Shown: positions 46,970-58,690, numbered from the stretch's first letter. The stretch: DNA of 64,000 bases from Mesostigma viride (GCA_009746045.1 RPFO01000103.1:1401121-1465120); one strand, 5' to 3'. The notes: generated by a model from the letters alone, not told the origin. Made by a program: numbers and translations.

Positions 46970-49900
46970 ACAGATCTGTAAAGTTAGGGCCCGAAAAATA
47001 CAGATGGCTAGGCGTATATGCAGATCTGTTTTTTTAATACAGATCTGTACGTAAACTCCGACGTAATGCCTTTACGTCTTCGGGGTCGAAGTGCAGGCCG
47101 TGCTCAGTACCTGGAAGCAAAATTCAGCCATGGCTACGAAAGCTAATAGAGGAATGTCAGCCGTATGACCTGCACACGAGGGTAATTAAGAAATCAAGCC
47201 GAAGTTAATCCTGCATCTGAGCGAGCAGAATAATTGCAAACACAACAGCAATTGTGCGACAGACCAAACAATATCGCCGCGTGCACTAGGCTCTGTATTC
47301 TGGTCACACCCAGATGCATTGGCTACATTGGATTAGGCGCCTTAACGAACTCAGTCGAGGGAAAACGCGAGGAGCGCCATCTAAGCAGTTGCTTGTCATG
47401 TCTATACGCCCGGGCATCTCATGATCTGTCTACCATGCACGCATTTTCCTTGGATGAATCAAACAGCTTTTGACATTTTAATGGCGACAATGAAGTCCGG
47501 CCACGACAGTATAGCGCTGCTCAGAGCTTCGTTGTCGAGAAAGGTTTAAGAGGTGCTTTTTCCGGGCAGATAATTTAACTCTGCCTAGATCCCGGTAGCT
47601 TTCAGCACGCGCATATTGCTTGAGGTAAGCGAGCCACGACGCCTGCAGGTGCTCCTGCCGAGGTGGAGACCTCCGAGAGCACGTGGATTAGGCTCATGCG
47701 TCAAAGCAGCATCGACCTTCATTCTCCTGGTGTGGAAGGTCACTTTTCAGGATTAACATATCTGAATGTTGATTGCCTGTTCATTTTCCGTCAATTGAGC
47801 AGCGATTGAAACCATGAGCCATGCAAGTGTAAGGTGCAGAATTCAGTTGATGAACCCAAGCAGGTAATGTGCAAAATAGATGAACCCAAGTAATATGTGC
47901 AGATGTTTCGTCCCACTGGCTGTGTGCTATTGCATGAACCGTGTAGGCCCTTGGCGTGTACTCACTTGCTGCAACCGTGCCCACAGCTGCTTGTCAATAC
48001 ACGCGGCAGGCACAACGACTTTTGCCGCGAGGTGAAACATTTAACTCCCCCACACCTTGCATTTTTCACTCTTTCTTTTCCCTATCCATCCTACCCCCCA
48101 GCACACACACACGCCCACATACATACACATGCACATAAATGTTCACACACACATGCACACACGCACGCATACACACATGCACACATACACACATGCACAC
48201 ACGCACACATGCACACATGCACACACGCACACACGCACACATACACACATGCACACATACACACATGCACACACGCACACATGCACACACGCACACATGC
48301 ACACATACACACATGCACACACGCACACATGCACACATGCACACATGCACACACGCACGCATACACACATGCACACATACACACATGCACACACGCACGC
48401 ATACACACATGCACACATACACACATGCACACACGCACACATGCACACACGCACACACGCACACACGCACACACGCACACACGCACACACGCACACACGC
48501 ACACACGCACACACGCACACTCGCACACTCGCACACACGCACACACGCATACACGCACACACGCACACACGCATACACGCACACACATGCACACACATGC
48601 ACACTGTGACATACACATGTATGCACACAATATCACACACATGCACACACCCACGTGCGCACATGCACGCTAACACATGCATGCACACAAACATGTGCAC
48701 ACACCCACGAGCACACGTGCACATGCATACAAACGCACACAAACACAGGCCGACTTGCACACATGCGCCACACACATCAATCCATCACCAATAAACGGGT
48801 TGCTTGGACCCAACGACCTTCTTACTCGCCTGTCCACCCAATGTTCTGCCCATCCTCCCGCCTGCCCGCCTACAAGTCTGCCACCCGCCTATCTGCCCAC
48901 CCATCTGTCAACCTGCCTGCCTGCCTGCTTGTGTGCATGCCTGCGGGCCTGCATGTGCACCTGCGCCCATGCACCTATTATGCCCCCATGGCACATACAT
49001 GCAGCCTAGCTAGTTGAGTGTCTCTAGGCACGCGCACATGGGTGGCTACATGGGCATTTGCCTGTGTCTTAGGCTGGGGCGTTGGGCTGATTAGTTCAAG
49101 AGTGGGCGGGAAGACGGTGGTATAATTGGGTGGGTAGGGACGGAGTGGATGGATGATTGGGGGGGTTGGATGCGGGTGGGACTCAAGTTAGTGTTAAGTC
49201 CAATGTTGCCTATAGCATCAACAAAAATAAGCGAGAAAGCAGCCTAAATTCAAGGAGCCTACTTCTTGTAACATGTGCCAAACTGCAATTAATGGTTGCA
49301 GGCTCACAAGCTGCCAGATTCATAACGCACATGGAATGAATTGCATGGTTACAGGACAAGCGTGTGGTTGGAAATCTTACAATGCCTGGCGACGTCTCTT
49401 TCATGTGCCCACTGAGAACCGCTGTTCTTCGACACAAGAAGGCTTTGGCAAGCAACGAGCTTCGGCCAGGGCCTTCATTTCAAGGAACCGTGTGTGAAGC
49501 AATAACTCAGGATTTACAAACAGAAACTATACCTAACTTTGCGACCTTCATGCAGTATGTCATGTGCATGGCTATGTAGTATGTGCCAACAATCACAACG
49601 AAAACGTGCGAAATTGCAAACATTGCCATGGAAGGGCAGGAGCCACGCACGCAGCAAATTAAAACGGTTCGTGAACCAGATTGTCGGGCATAAAGACAGC
49701 AAAGTCTGGCCAGCAATAATGCAGTGCGATGCGAGACAAACTCGGTAAATATGGGCAGGCAGGCGCAGCTCGTCCTCAGCAGTGCTATCTAACGTGACGG
49801 CGCCTTATTTCCGCGTGCACGGTGCCGAACATGGCACTGGCCTGATTCCAGTTGCAGCAACGCCAGATGCCTTCCCGTCATAGAGCAGAGGCTTCACGTA

Positions 49901-50255
49901 CGTCGCCATCGTTGGCTACCAATCGCTATGCTTCCCGTGATAATGCACTCCGCGTCCGAACAAAATGTCGAGAAAGCAAACAATCTACACGCGAGAGAAC
50001 TGGGCTGATAGCTTTTCAGTACTGGTTTTACCGTGCCTTCAAATTCCATTAGCTTACTTAACCATGGCTGACTAATTTTAGCTAATTTACAGGTATTTGT
50101 ACCACTGGCCGCACCGCCCGCATGCATGGACGAGTCTCGAAGACGTAAGGGCATTACGTCGGAGTTTACGTACAGATCTGTAATAAAAAAACAGATCTGC
50201 ATATACGCCTAGCCATCTGTATTTTTCGGGCCCTAACTTTACAGATCTGTCAAAA
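46965..50255. mobile_element. 3.29-kb element with 116-bp terminal inverted repeats
   Basis: The terminal inverted repeats 46965-47080 and 50140-50255 are nearly identical, starting TTTTGACAGATCTGTAAAG, and each contains several ACAGATCTGT palindromes. Flanking GC at 46963-46964 and 50256-50257 may be a 2-bp target duplication. The interior has no recognisable transposase and holds a large ACAC-type repeat, so it is probably non-autonomous. Superfamily uncertain. Confidence 0.75.
48100..48775. repeat. (ACACAC/GCACAC/ATACAC) microsatellite array
   Basis: About 670 bp of CA-rich repeat in which the sixth and twelfth bases alternate (ACACATGC, ACACACGC, ATACACAC). Long HTHAHT/CVCACV frames are artefacts. 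It is followed by CCTGCC-type repeats to about 48960. Confidence 0.9.
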
Positions 50256-50837
50256 GCTCAGCAGGTGCGCAGCCAACAAGATGCCACCATTTTAAGCACC
50301 ATTTATTTAGGCAGCCTGCACACATAACAAAAAAAAACGTGCCGGCATCCTCACGCCGCGCTATTGTACACAGTGTACAGCAGCAGACTTGCCCAGTTGC
50401 CTGGCCCTTGTCACCGGGGAGGCATGCGCATCATGCCACGTGGCGCCGCATCTTGCCACGTAGCGCCGCGCTATTGGGGGCCAGTAATCAGGGGCCACCG
50501 CCGCCGACCTTCGTTTTGCTCGCCAGCCCCTATATCCAAATAGGGGCCGGCGCGTTCCGCAGCAGTCAGGCCCTGGGACGGGCCCCTATTACCCAGGAAA
50601 TTTTGCCTGGAGATGTCACCCCTCCTGCACATCAAGCTGACGCGGACGCGTCAGCTTTTCCCGCACCGCCGATTCTTCGAACAGCTCAGTTCCGGGCACC
50701 CCACGACCCATTTTCGTCTCCAGTTACATTCGATTCGTCGTTACTCCTGTCCCCTCCCCTAACCCTTCTTCCCGTCATCATTTGCAGCTGAACTCAATTC
50801 GATTCAGTATTGTTTATAAAATAAACAAGCTTAAGGG

Positions 50838-50864
50838 GGGGGGGGATGCTTCGCATCCCCCCCC
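50838..50864. repeat. Perfect 12-bp stem, 3-base loop
   Basis: Eight G plus ATGC, loop TTC, then GCAT plus eight C. Function unknown. Confidence 0.8.
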
Positions 50865-51129
50865 AAAAGAAGGCGCAAAGCCGACCGTGACTCTAGTAGT
50901 CGCGTTTCGATCCGTCCGCCGACACATGGCAACTCGATTTCAGTCAACTGAAGCTTATGAAGGGGGCTGAAAAAAGGAAAAAGTCGGGAGACAAATAACG
51001 ACACACTGTGCGGGCCTGAAACACCGCAGTAGTCGGTCCGCCCTCATTCCCAGTTCCCACCTACCCGGAGGGCCATTCGCTGCCGCTTAGTAAGACGCCC
51101 CGCCCTAGGCGAGGTCGCAACCCCCCTCC

Positions 51130-52060
51130 CCCCTCAGCGAGACGTCATAGTACGCGGATAACAGCGGAATCCCCCGCCCCCCGCGCCCCCCCACCCACCC
51201 GGAGGTCCCCGGCCCGGCCCCCCACCCCATGATGCACCGGCGGATCCGTCACCCCCCACCCCCCACCCCCCCACCCCCCCACCGCCCCACCCACCCGGAG
51301 CTCCCCCCCCCCCTCTCCCCCCCCCTCAGCGAGGGCCGGCCACGATGCACTGGCGGATCCGTCCCCCGCACCCCCTACCCCCGCACCCCCCCACCCACCC
51401 GGAGTTCCTCCCCCCCTCTCCCCCCCCGAAAATACGAAATCCGTCAAATTATCCTACCGTCACTATAGAAGGCGACCCGATTTCAGTGATCCGACAGGTG
51501 GCAAGTCGCAAAAGATCGACCAACTACCCGCCAGTCAAGCTCGATCGACTCGCTAATGTCAAAATGTCGTCCCCCCCCCTCAGCCATGATACGCCCCCGC
51601 GCCGACCGGCCCGGGAAAAATACGAAGATGTACCCCGCCTGAGTGAGACGGCGAGGTCACAGTGAGACGGCGCCCCGCCCCAGGTGAGGTCGCAAGGCCC
51701 CCCGCCCTCCTCAGCGAGACGCCAGAGTCTGCGGGATCTCCCCGCTCCCCCGGCCCCCGCGCCCCTCCACCCACCCGGAGTTTCCCGCCCCCCCCCCTGC
51801 CCCCCTCCCCCTCAGCCATGACGCGCCCCCCCGCCGACCGGCCCGGGAAAAGTACGAAGATCCGCCACAGGATGCCTCCCCGCCTGAGTGACTGAGACGG
51901 CGAGGTCGCAAGGCCCCCCGCCCTTCTCAGCGAGACGCCAGAGTCTGCGGGATCCCCCGCCCCCCCGCCCACCCACCCACCCAGAGGTTCCCCCCCCCCC
52001 CCCCCCCGCCCTCCCCCCTCAGCCGGCCATGATGCGCCCCCCCGCCCCCCTGCGAAAAGG
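51130..52060. repeat. C-rich minisatellite
   Basis: At least five imperfect units contain CCCACCCGGAG, a long C run, CCTCAGC and GATGCRCC, punctuated by GAGGTCGCAAGGCCCCCC. No coding sequence is supported; ORFs here are Pro-rich or Gly-rich shadows. Confidence 0.75.
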
Positions 52061-53165
52061 CGGGCGTGGCGCGAAGGACAGGCGTCGACCACGAGGACCC
52101 CTGAAAAAGACCGGAAAGGTACGAAGATCCGCCACAGGATGCCTCCCCGCCTGAGTCCGTCGTCGTAGGTTGGCTGACCGAAACTGGGTCGAGACAGAGT
52201 GCACTACTATATAAGTCGAGCACGGCGAGAGCAACGGCGAAAAGGCGAAAGCCGTCAAGCTGACCGTCACTCTAGTAGGCGACCCAGTTTCGGTGAGCCG
52301 ACAGGTGGCTAGTCGCGAAAGTTCGACCAACTACTCGCCAGTCGAACTGGATCAAGTCGCTAACGTCAAAATGTCGCGAGACGACTTTAAAGCAATTAAA
52401 GATGCCAGCGAGTGAACGCCAATCGTATCCCACTGCACCAAAGCACTCCGTCCGATGCCCGAGATACAGCGTCTTCGGTCCAACCACGCACCGAAGTCTG
52501 TACGAGCTCCAAATTCCTTCGACTTGCGCCCAACGGGAAACGGCGCTAAGGACAGGCGTCGACCACGAGGACCCCTGAAAAAGACCGGAAAAGTACGGAG
52601 ATCCGCCACAGGATGCCCGATGGTTTTTAATATAGTTGATATAAAAAAGCCACTAAAGATGCCAGCGAGTGAGAGCCTGAATCCCAATACAGTAGTATCC
52701 CGCAACTAAAGCCGAACGCGAAGGATTCAACTCAACCAAACTAAAATAAAGTATGGCGAAAAGACGAAAGCCGTCAAGCCGACCGTCATTCTAGTAGGCG
52801 ACCCAGTTTCGATGAGTCGACAGGTGGCAAGTCGCAAAAGTTCGACCAACTACGCGCCAGTCAAGCTCGATCGACTCGCTAACGTCAAAATGTCGCGAGA
52901 CCACTTTAAAGCCATTAAAGATGCCTGCGAGTGAACGCCAATAGTATCCCACCTTACCAACTCACTGCGTCCGCCACCAAATATACGGCGTCTTCAGTCC
53001 ACCATACACGAAGGCCTGTACGATCTCCAAAGTCGGTCGACTTTTGCCCAACGGGAAACGGCGCTAAGGACAGACGTCGACCACGAGGACCCCTGAAAAA
53101 GACCGGAAAAGTACGGAGATCCGCCACAGGATGCCTGATGGTTTTTAATATAGTAGGATATTAAA
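51450..53165. repeat. About 0.5-kb degenerate tandem repeats
   Basis: Two modules recur. AGGCGACCCAGTTTCGRTGAG is at about 52277 and 52797, with a diverged copy at about 51470. GACCACGAGGACCCCTGAA is at about 52087, 52561 and 53080. Spacing is about 470-520 bp, except where the C-rich tract intervenes. Confidence 0.75.
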
Positions 53166-53285
53166 TAGGATACCCATTTAATTTACCCGGAAATGAAAGT
53201 AAAGTAGCCCAGTTCGTGAAGGCAGCCCAGTTCATGAAATCCGATCAATCACGAAAGAAATGGCAACGAGATCCCGTCTGCGGAC

Positions 53286-53651
53286 ATGCGAATAATGGCG
53301 TCACCAGACACGATGCCGCCTCCGGAAAAGCAGTCGAGTATGCAAGACCGTTTTGATCAGGACCCGTTTATGGCGGAGTATTTTCGTAAAACGGCAGCGG
53401 GACAAGACCACCTAAAGCGTCCATATCTGCCCTGGACCTTTTTGCTGATAAGCGTTGGCTTGATTATTGCGGGGTCGATAGTAGCCCGCCCCCATAGTTT
53501 TCGTTTTCAAGATTTCGGTTTGATTATCCTAGGCCTCTTTTTTGCTTTCTTTGGCGCATTCGGACTTCAAGCGATGAGCGTGGCCAAAACAAACGTGCGA
53601 GTGGTAGAGTCTATTCGCCGGATTACGTCTCAGTCGAAAACAATCTATTGA
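53286..53651 (+). CDS. Small protein with two predicted membrane segments
   Basis: Intron-free ORF of 121 codons (second Met at 53295). A hydrophilic N-terminus (about 45 residues, QDRFDQDPFMAEYF) is followed by hydrophobic segments at 48-67 (YLPWTFLLISVGLIIAGSIV) and 77-98 (separated by a short basic turn), then a basic tail (VVESIRRITSQSK). I do not recognise the family. The hairpin topology recalls small TMEM230/DUF872-type proteins, but the signature residues of that group are absent. It may be a real single-exon gene because composition and hydrophobicity are ordered, though it lies between repeats. Confidence 0.55.
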   Translation: MRIMASPDTMPPPEKQSSMQDRFDQDPFMAEYFRKTAAGQDHLKRPYLPWTFLLISVGLIIAGSIVARPHSFRFQDFGLIILGLFFAFFGAFGLQAMSVAKTNVRVVESIRRITSQSKTIY

Positions 53652-55017
53652 ACTGCTGGTCGCCGGCCGGAGACGCAGCAGCCCTATAGACGTATCCCCA
53701 GGCATATGTGAAGGACTCCACTTTAGTTAGTGGAGTATCTGCGTGAGCCTTCATAGCAAATTTTCCATTTTCTCGTTCGTGGGGTGCCTGCTCTTTATGC
53801 ATGGACCGGTTCAATTTTCAGCCGATCACTGCAAACGATGATTGCAAACGACTGGCCGTGGACAGTACCCGGTGAACAGGCTTCTTGCCAAACCCAGCAC
53901 TTGGTAGCAAGGAGCCTCATTGGAAATGTTGACACGGACAGCGAGGAGAAGGTTGTGGCCTCTCGGCTTTGTTGCAGAACTACCGTACCGGTGGATGCTG
54001 GGCTCCCTTCTCCCAATCACCTTCTACGGTGAGAAATCAGCTGTCTATTCCAACGAGGCGGTGGCGATATACCAATCTTCCCCAGCCGAGGGATTCTGGG
54101 AGGAGCCATTCAGCAGGCAACTTGCACGTCAGAGATGCAAGTTGCCATCTTATTCCAGTGCTTTTGTCTTGTACATGCTCATGGGATGGTTTCTTCATTG
54201 GAAAAAGAAGAAACGGCAGGGGTTTGCAGAAAGGCATCTCTTTGTCCCAGGTAGTACCATTGGATCGTAGAAGCCAAGGAACAATGCCTGGTTTCTACTT
54301 TTGTAGAGAAAGTGGTCAAGGCACTTGGTGCTTGATTTCTGGCCATTTTTTTGGCGCCTTTCAAAAGGAGCTGCAACGTACTTGGTCATGATCAATGGAG
54401 ATATAGTGCGGCAGACACCTGTCGTTTCGGCCGTGAGTCCCACACTTGTGCACTAGCGGAAAGCTAGTTAAGTCGCTTTCAATGCAATGTTGCAAATCCA
54501 GGAAATTTAAGCATTATTCTCGGCAAATTTCATCGCAATTTTTCTCTGCCATTGTGTGTTAAGTGAAACAACCATGGCTGGAAGATGTCATACTAACCCT
54601 TCTGCATGACAGAGACCAGGTTGTCTGTGAGGCACGTGGCCACATGGTGTCTACGAGCTACCCTATCAGCTCAGGTGGTGGCTGGAGAACGGAAAGGCAA
54701 AAATGTAAATACTACAAGGCGGTGAAAAAAAAAGAAAAAGCACACCAGACCCCACACACACATCAACACAAACAAACACACCACACAACAAGAAGAATTG
54801 AATTTAATTGAACATAATACACGTGCCGAGGCATGGAGCAGAAATCCCCATGAAGCATGGAAAGAAAGTGGGTGATGGCAAGTCATGGCCCCACCAGCAG
54901 TCCAGCACCATGACCGCCCGTGCAATGTAACTACGAACTGATGCACAGCAAACCTAAACTGTACACTAGTACAATGATTTCATTAAGTGAAACAACCATC
55001 GCTATGTTTCCCACATT
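53652..55017. other. No gene recognised
   Basis: Apart from a possible 3' UTR of the two-segment ORF, I see nothing supported. Frames of up to 140 codons at 53920-54391 show no domain or ordered composition. Confidence 0.4.
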
Positions 55018-55497
55018 ATTAGGCACAGGCGCCTGGGCCTAGCCGGGCACCTGGCCCGCACAGATCAGGTAGATACATCAGATAGACTAGCTGGCACCAA
55101 GCCCGCCCAGCCTGGGCGATATGTCCTCACCTGGCGTGCCCCCGGCCGCGCGCGGCAGGGCCGCCACCCGTGGACTTTTCGTGATAGACTCGGCATGGAC
55201 ATGTGCTACACTAGACGTGACGGGCTCACCCCCGGGCAGCCTCCTGGTTTGTCTGTAATATGGAGGCAGATGGTGCGCAAGGATAGATGGCAAGTAGTGA
55301 TGAAGGAGACCACCCCCAAGCCTGTGGGGGCTCCGCGTGTGACCAAGTATGGCATTCATAGCGATTCGGGCCGCGGTGCCCACACCCCTGTAACTAGGAC
55401 CTAGATAGCTTATACCATCCATTCCATCCCATGTTCCCCTCCCACTGAGGACTTATGCTCACGTGACGCAGTCACGTGTCTATTAATTAATTAATTA
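55018..55497 (+). mobile_element. LINE family B, 5'-truncated copy
   Basis: Plus-strand copy of the 4.3-5.2 kb elements. C-terminal coding piece LSVIWRQMVRKDRWQVV (about 55240-55300), terminal stem-loop GTGACGCAGTCAC and TTAA tail at 55480-55497. Confidence 0.75.
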
Positions 55498-55529
55498 ACC
55501 ATGGCTATATATTAATGGAAAATAATTAC

Positions 55530-58262
55530 TTACAGCAGAGTGCCATCACCCAAACAAGCAACTATACCGCGCGGGCTGGCGGTTCCATTATGGCGGAGGC
55601 GACGCGCCGGGTCAAGGTGGTGTGGGCCTCTTGTGCTCACCGGCAGCATCAGCTCACCTCCAGTCCATCGTGCTGCGATCCCCGCGTGTGCTAGTGGCCA
55701 CTTTTTCGGCCACTGAGGGCCATTCACACGACACGCTAACCGTTATCGTGGGATATGCACCACACCATCCATAGCTTACACCATCCATTCCATCCCATGT
55801 TCCCCTCCCACTGAGGACTTATGCTCACGTGACGCAGTCACGTGTCTATTTATTATTGCACCACACGCGGGTCGAGCTCAGGCGGAACGTGAGGCCTTCT
55901 TCAGCACCCTCAAGGAGGAGGAGGCCAGCATCCCAGCTCGGCACTTCCTGGTTATGCTGCTCGACGCCAACGCCACGCTGCCAGTTGGCACTGGGGGCGC
56001 TCAGTACTCCCCCACCAACACGACAGCCAACGGTACCTAACACGGCTCTATTTGCGGATCTGTTGGCAGAATCTGCGCTGGTTGCATCATGCAATGCTTC
56101 TTTCGCACGCCCCGCCCAGCAGCTTGCCACCTTTTTTGGGCCGTCGGATCGGGTGGTGTGCGTTGACTATATCTGCGTACGCCGGGCTCAGCGCCCCTCA
56201 GTTGTCGATGCTCGCGTCAGCTGCAAGATTCAGTCAGCACGGCGGTGGAATCTGATCACCGCCTCGTGCTCGCCCGCATCAGATTGTGGTTCCCTGGTGT
56301 GAAACCGCCGCGACAACTGGCGCCTCAGCCGGATCTCAAGGTGATCCGGATTGTACTGAAGGATGCCGACAAGATGTCAGCAGAAGAGCAGGCTGCTATG
56401 TCGCACCGGGACGACTTCCTGGCAGTCTTCGACGCCAGGGGCAGTCGCCAGCAGTTACACGCCATTCCGCCCCCGGGTGATATTTCAGTGATCCTCCGCG
56501 GTATCGCTGCATGCCAAGTACCGTCTGGCTGCCCGCACCCTCCCCTCCTTGCCTCCGCGCCGGCAGCTTGCTGTCCACCGCCACGCACCGACAGTGGTCG
56601 CCGCCAGGCAGATGCTCCGCCGCAACAGAGACCCGACCGCCAAACCTGGGCTGCAAGCGGCTCTGCGGGTCGCCTACGAGCAGGCCGAGAAGGCAGACGC
56701 TCAGCAGATGGTCAAGGACCTGCGCAGCTGCCAGCAGAAGCACGACGGCAAGGGGGCCTGCATGGTTCTGGTGCAAGCGCCTCGGGCACCCGGACGGCCT
56801 CGGCCGGCCCCACCGCCACGATGTTCCCGGCGCCCCAGCCAAGCGGCTTCGTACCTAGGCCGCGGCCACTGCTGAGGTCGTGGGGACAGCTGCGCCGCCC
56901 CCGCCCCCGCTCCCAGCCGCCGCCCGCCGGGCTGCCCTGGCCGGCGGCCCCGCCGGGCCCCCGGCCCCGCCCAGGTCAGCGGCGGACTACCTAGTCCCCC
57001 CGCTGCTCGGCCCGCTTGGCGGATCGTCAGACATGCCTCCTTTCACCTCTCGCGAGGTCACGGAGGCGGTCCAGCACCTGCGTTACGACGCCGCCACCGG
57101 CTCCGACGAGATTCCGGCCGCAGTTGTGAAACTTGCAGCCGAGTTCGAGGACACTGGTGTCATGCTGCTCTTCCGGGATATCTGCAACTGCCTTCTGCTG
57201 TCGTCGCAACCGCCTAGCCAGCGGCCTGGCAACACAGTTTTCGCACGATGCTGTACAAGAATATGGGGTCGCCAGCCGACCCCGGTAAGTATATAGAGGG
57301 GTGTGCATCGGCAAAGTGCCCCCCTCAAGCTTCTCATGCGGCTCATCCTGAACCGCCTGCGCACGGCCCTGGACGGTCACCTCAGTGAGACTCAGCACGG
57401 CTTCCGTTCGGGTCGCAACACAGTACAGGCGCTCTTCGCTACTCGCCGCCTTGTGGAAGAACTGCAAGTACGCCTTCAGCCTGCCTCCTCCCCAGCTGCG
57501 AGGCTGATGTGGACCACCGCATCTCCCTCGCCTGGCACGCTTTACGTCAATATCGGGCCCAGGCTGTGGCGCAAGCCCCTGGGCAAGATCGAGAAACAGG
57601 ACCTGTTTAAGGTCGACCTCGTCGATCCTTCCTGTTCTTACGTATGGGGCCGAGACGTGGACCCTCAACGCCGACCTGGCCCGAAAGCTGGACCGTGGCG
57701 CGGTCACCAACATGCTGCGATCCATTTTCAGAGTGAGGCTATGCTGCTCGTGTTCGCAATGAGGACCTGTACCTCGGCATGCCATACATCACCACTGAGC
57801 ACCAACCAGGTAGACACCTGAGTCACGTGGCCCCCCCGCGGGACTGCGCCCAGCTCAGCCTGGCGGGCACCTCCTTATGTGGGCCGGCCCCCGTGATGCT
57901 AGATGCCGCAAGGCCCGCACCTTCAAAGAACAGCTAGTCGCAGACATGGGGGGCCTAGGCCTCTCCGTGCATGCCGTTTGGAAAAAGATGACGGACAAGG
58001 CCAAGTGGGCCCAGGTCATAGAGGACAACGAACCCCCTCCCGTGGGCCGGGAAGCGCCCGCGTGTGCAAACACACGGGAAGCACGCCAGACAGGTCCCCT
58101 AGGGTAGAGTTGATGTTGATAGATATTGTAGATAGATGTTGTAGATAGCTGTTGTACAGATAGATTAGACCGGTAGGACTGTTTGCACCCACCCATCCAT
58201 CCATCGGGGTTAATGCTCCGTGACTCCCCACGGGAGCACGAGTCTAGCTGATTAATTAATTT
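55530..58262 (+). mobile_element. LINE family D, near-complete but defective copy
   Basis: Plus strand in shifting frames. The endonuclease domain shows TVIVGYAPHAGRAQAE (interrupted at 55766), LVMLLDANATLP, RVVCVDYICV, and the catalytic ESDHRLVLARIRL (about 56245). RT fragments are LRYDAATGSDEIPAAVVKLA (about 57080) and LSETQHGFRSGRNTVQALFA (about 57390). The palm with YADD is missing: sequence jumps near 57500-57600 to LPVLTYGAETWTLNADLARK (57620-57690). The tail [10 protein letters not shown] and [11 protein letters not shown], the 3' region with three CATC units, and the stem-loop GACTCCCCACGGGAGCACG follow. Frameshifts and the missing catalytic palm make it inactive. Confidence 0.8.
55766..55856 (+). 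mobile_element. 91-bp LINE-B end inserted in the LINE-D endonuclease
   Basis: It is flanked by TGCACCACAC at 55756-55765 and 55857-55866. It contains only the last 90 or so bases of LINE-B with stem-loop and tail. The host reading frame (GYAPH then AGRAQ) is continuous if the insert and one duplicate are ignored. Confidence 0.8.
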
Positions 58263-58534
58263 AACAAGCAACTCAAACTAATAATCATCCACCAAACCTA
58301 GAGCACAACTACCATGCAAGTACCTACAAACTATCTACAACTGTAACAGAATAAAATGGTGGCGTCTTCTCCACTAAATATAGAGATCTTTCACCTCCTG
58401 TCATTGAAGACAGAACGGACTTATCAAATCCCGAGAGACAGGGGAGATTCCTAGCACTCTCCAGGAATCGTAGAGGGTGGTCGTTTCTTGTCTAGAGGAG
58501 TTTCCTGCAAGACCTTACTCCGTCAGTATAGAGC
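58263..58534. other. No gene recognised
   Basis: About 270 bp without coding signal or repeat that I recognise. Confidence 0.3.
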
Positions 58535-58690
58535 GGTGGTGTCGCGTCTGCGTGCCACAATCTCCGGCGCCACCATGGCTGCTGGTGGCCACTCAGCTTT
58601 GGTAAAACCCAAATGAGCTAAGCTGACGTGCCTGCCTTAATGCATGCCCTGTGGGGTGGGTGAGGACCTGTCCCATGACATGATGATGAA
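58535..58690 (-). mobile_element. Fragment of the PHD-containing retroelement 3' end
   Basis: It matches 60020-60155 almost base for base (GTCGCGTCTGCGTGCCACAA through GGTGGGTGAGGACCTGTCCC), in the same orientation. Confidence 0.75.

Larger units (their letters stand above)
46433..50626 (-). mobile_element. hAT-like element 2, opposite orientation, split by another element
   Basis: It is flanked by the 8-bp duplication GCACATCA (46425-46432, 50627-50634), with the same AGGAGGGGTGACAT ends as element 1. Its left end matches the right end of element 1, and the reverse, so it lies inverted, 95 bp away. Without the 3.29-kb insert it would be about 903 bp. Confidence 0.82.

Noticed and set aside
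47897-48794. HTHAHT / CVCACV reading frames of 150-258 codons
   Set aside because: Translations of the ACAC-type repeat; no start context or domain.
46965-50255. Calling the long-TIR element a Tc1/mariner or hAT transposon
   Set aside because: Flanks show neither TA nor an 8-bp duplication, and no transposase is present.
53286-53651. TMEM230/DUF872 assignment for the two-segment protein
   Set aside because: Topology is similar but the family's PGFY-type signature after the second segment is absent.
55829-56302. Independent 157-codon gene
   Set aside because: It is an out-of-frame reading of the LINE-D endonuclease; real motifs (DANA, SDHRLV) lie in neighbouring frames.
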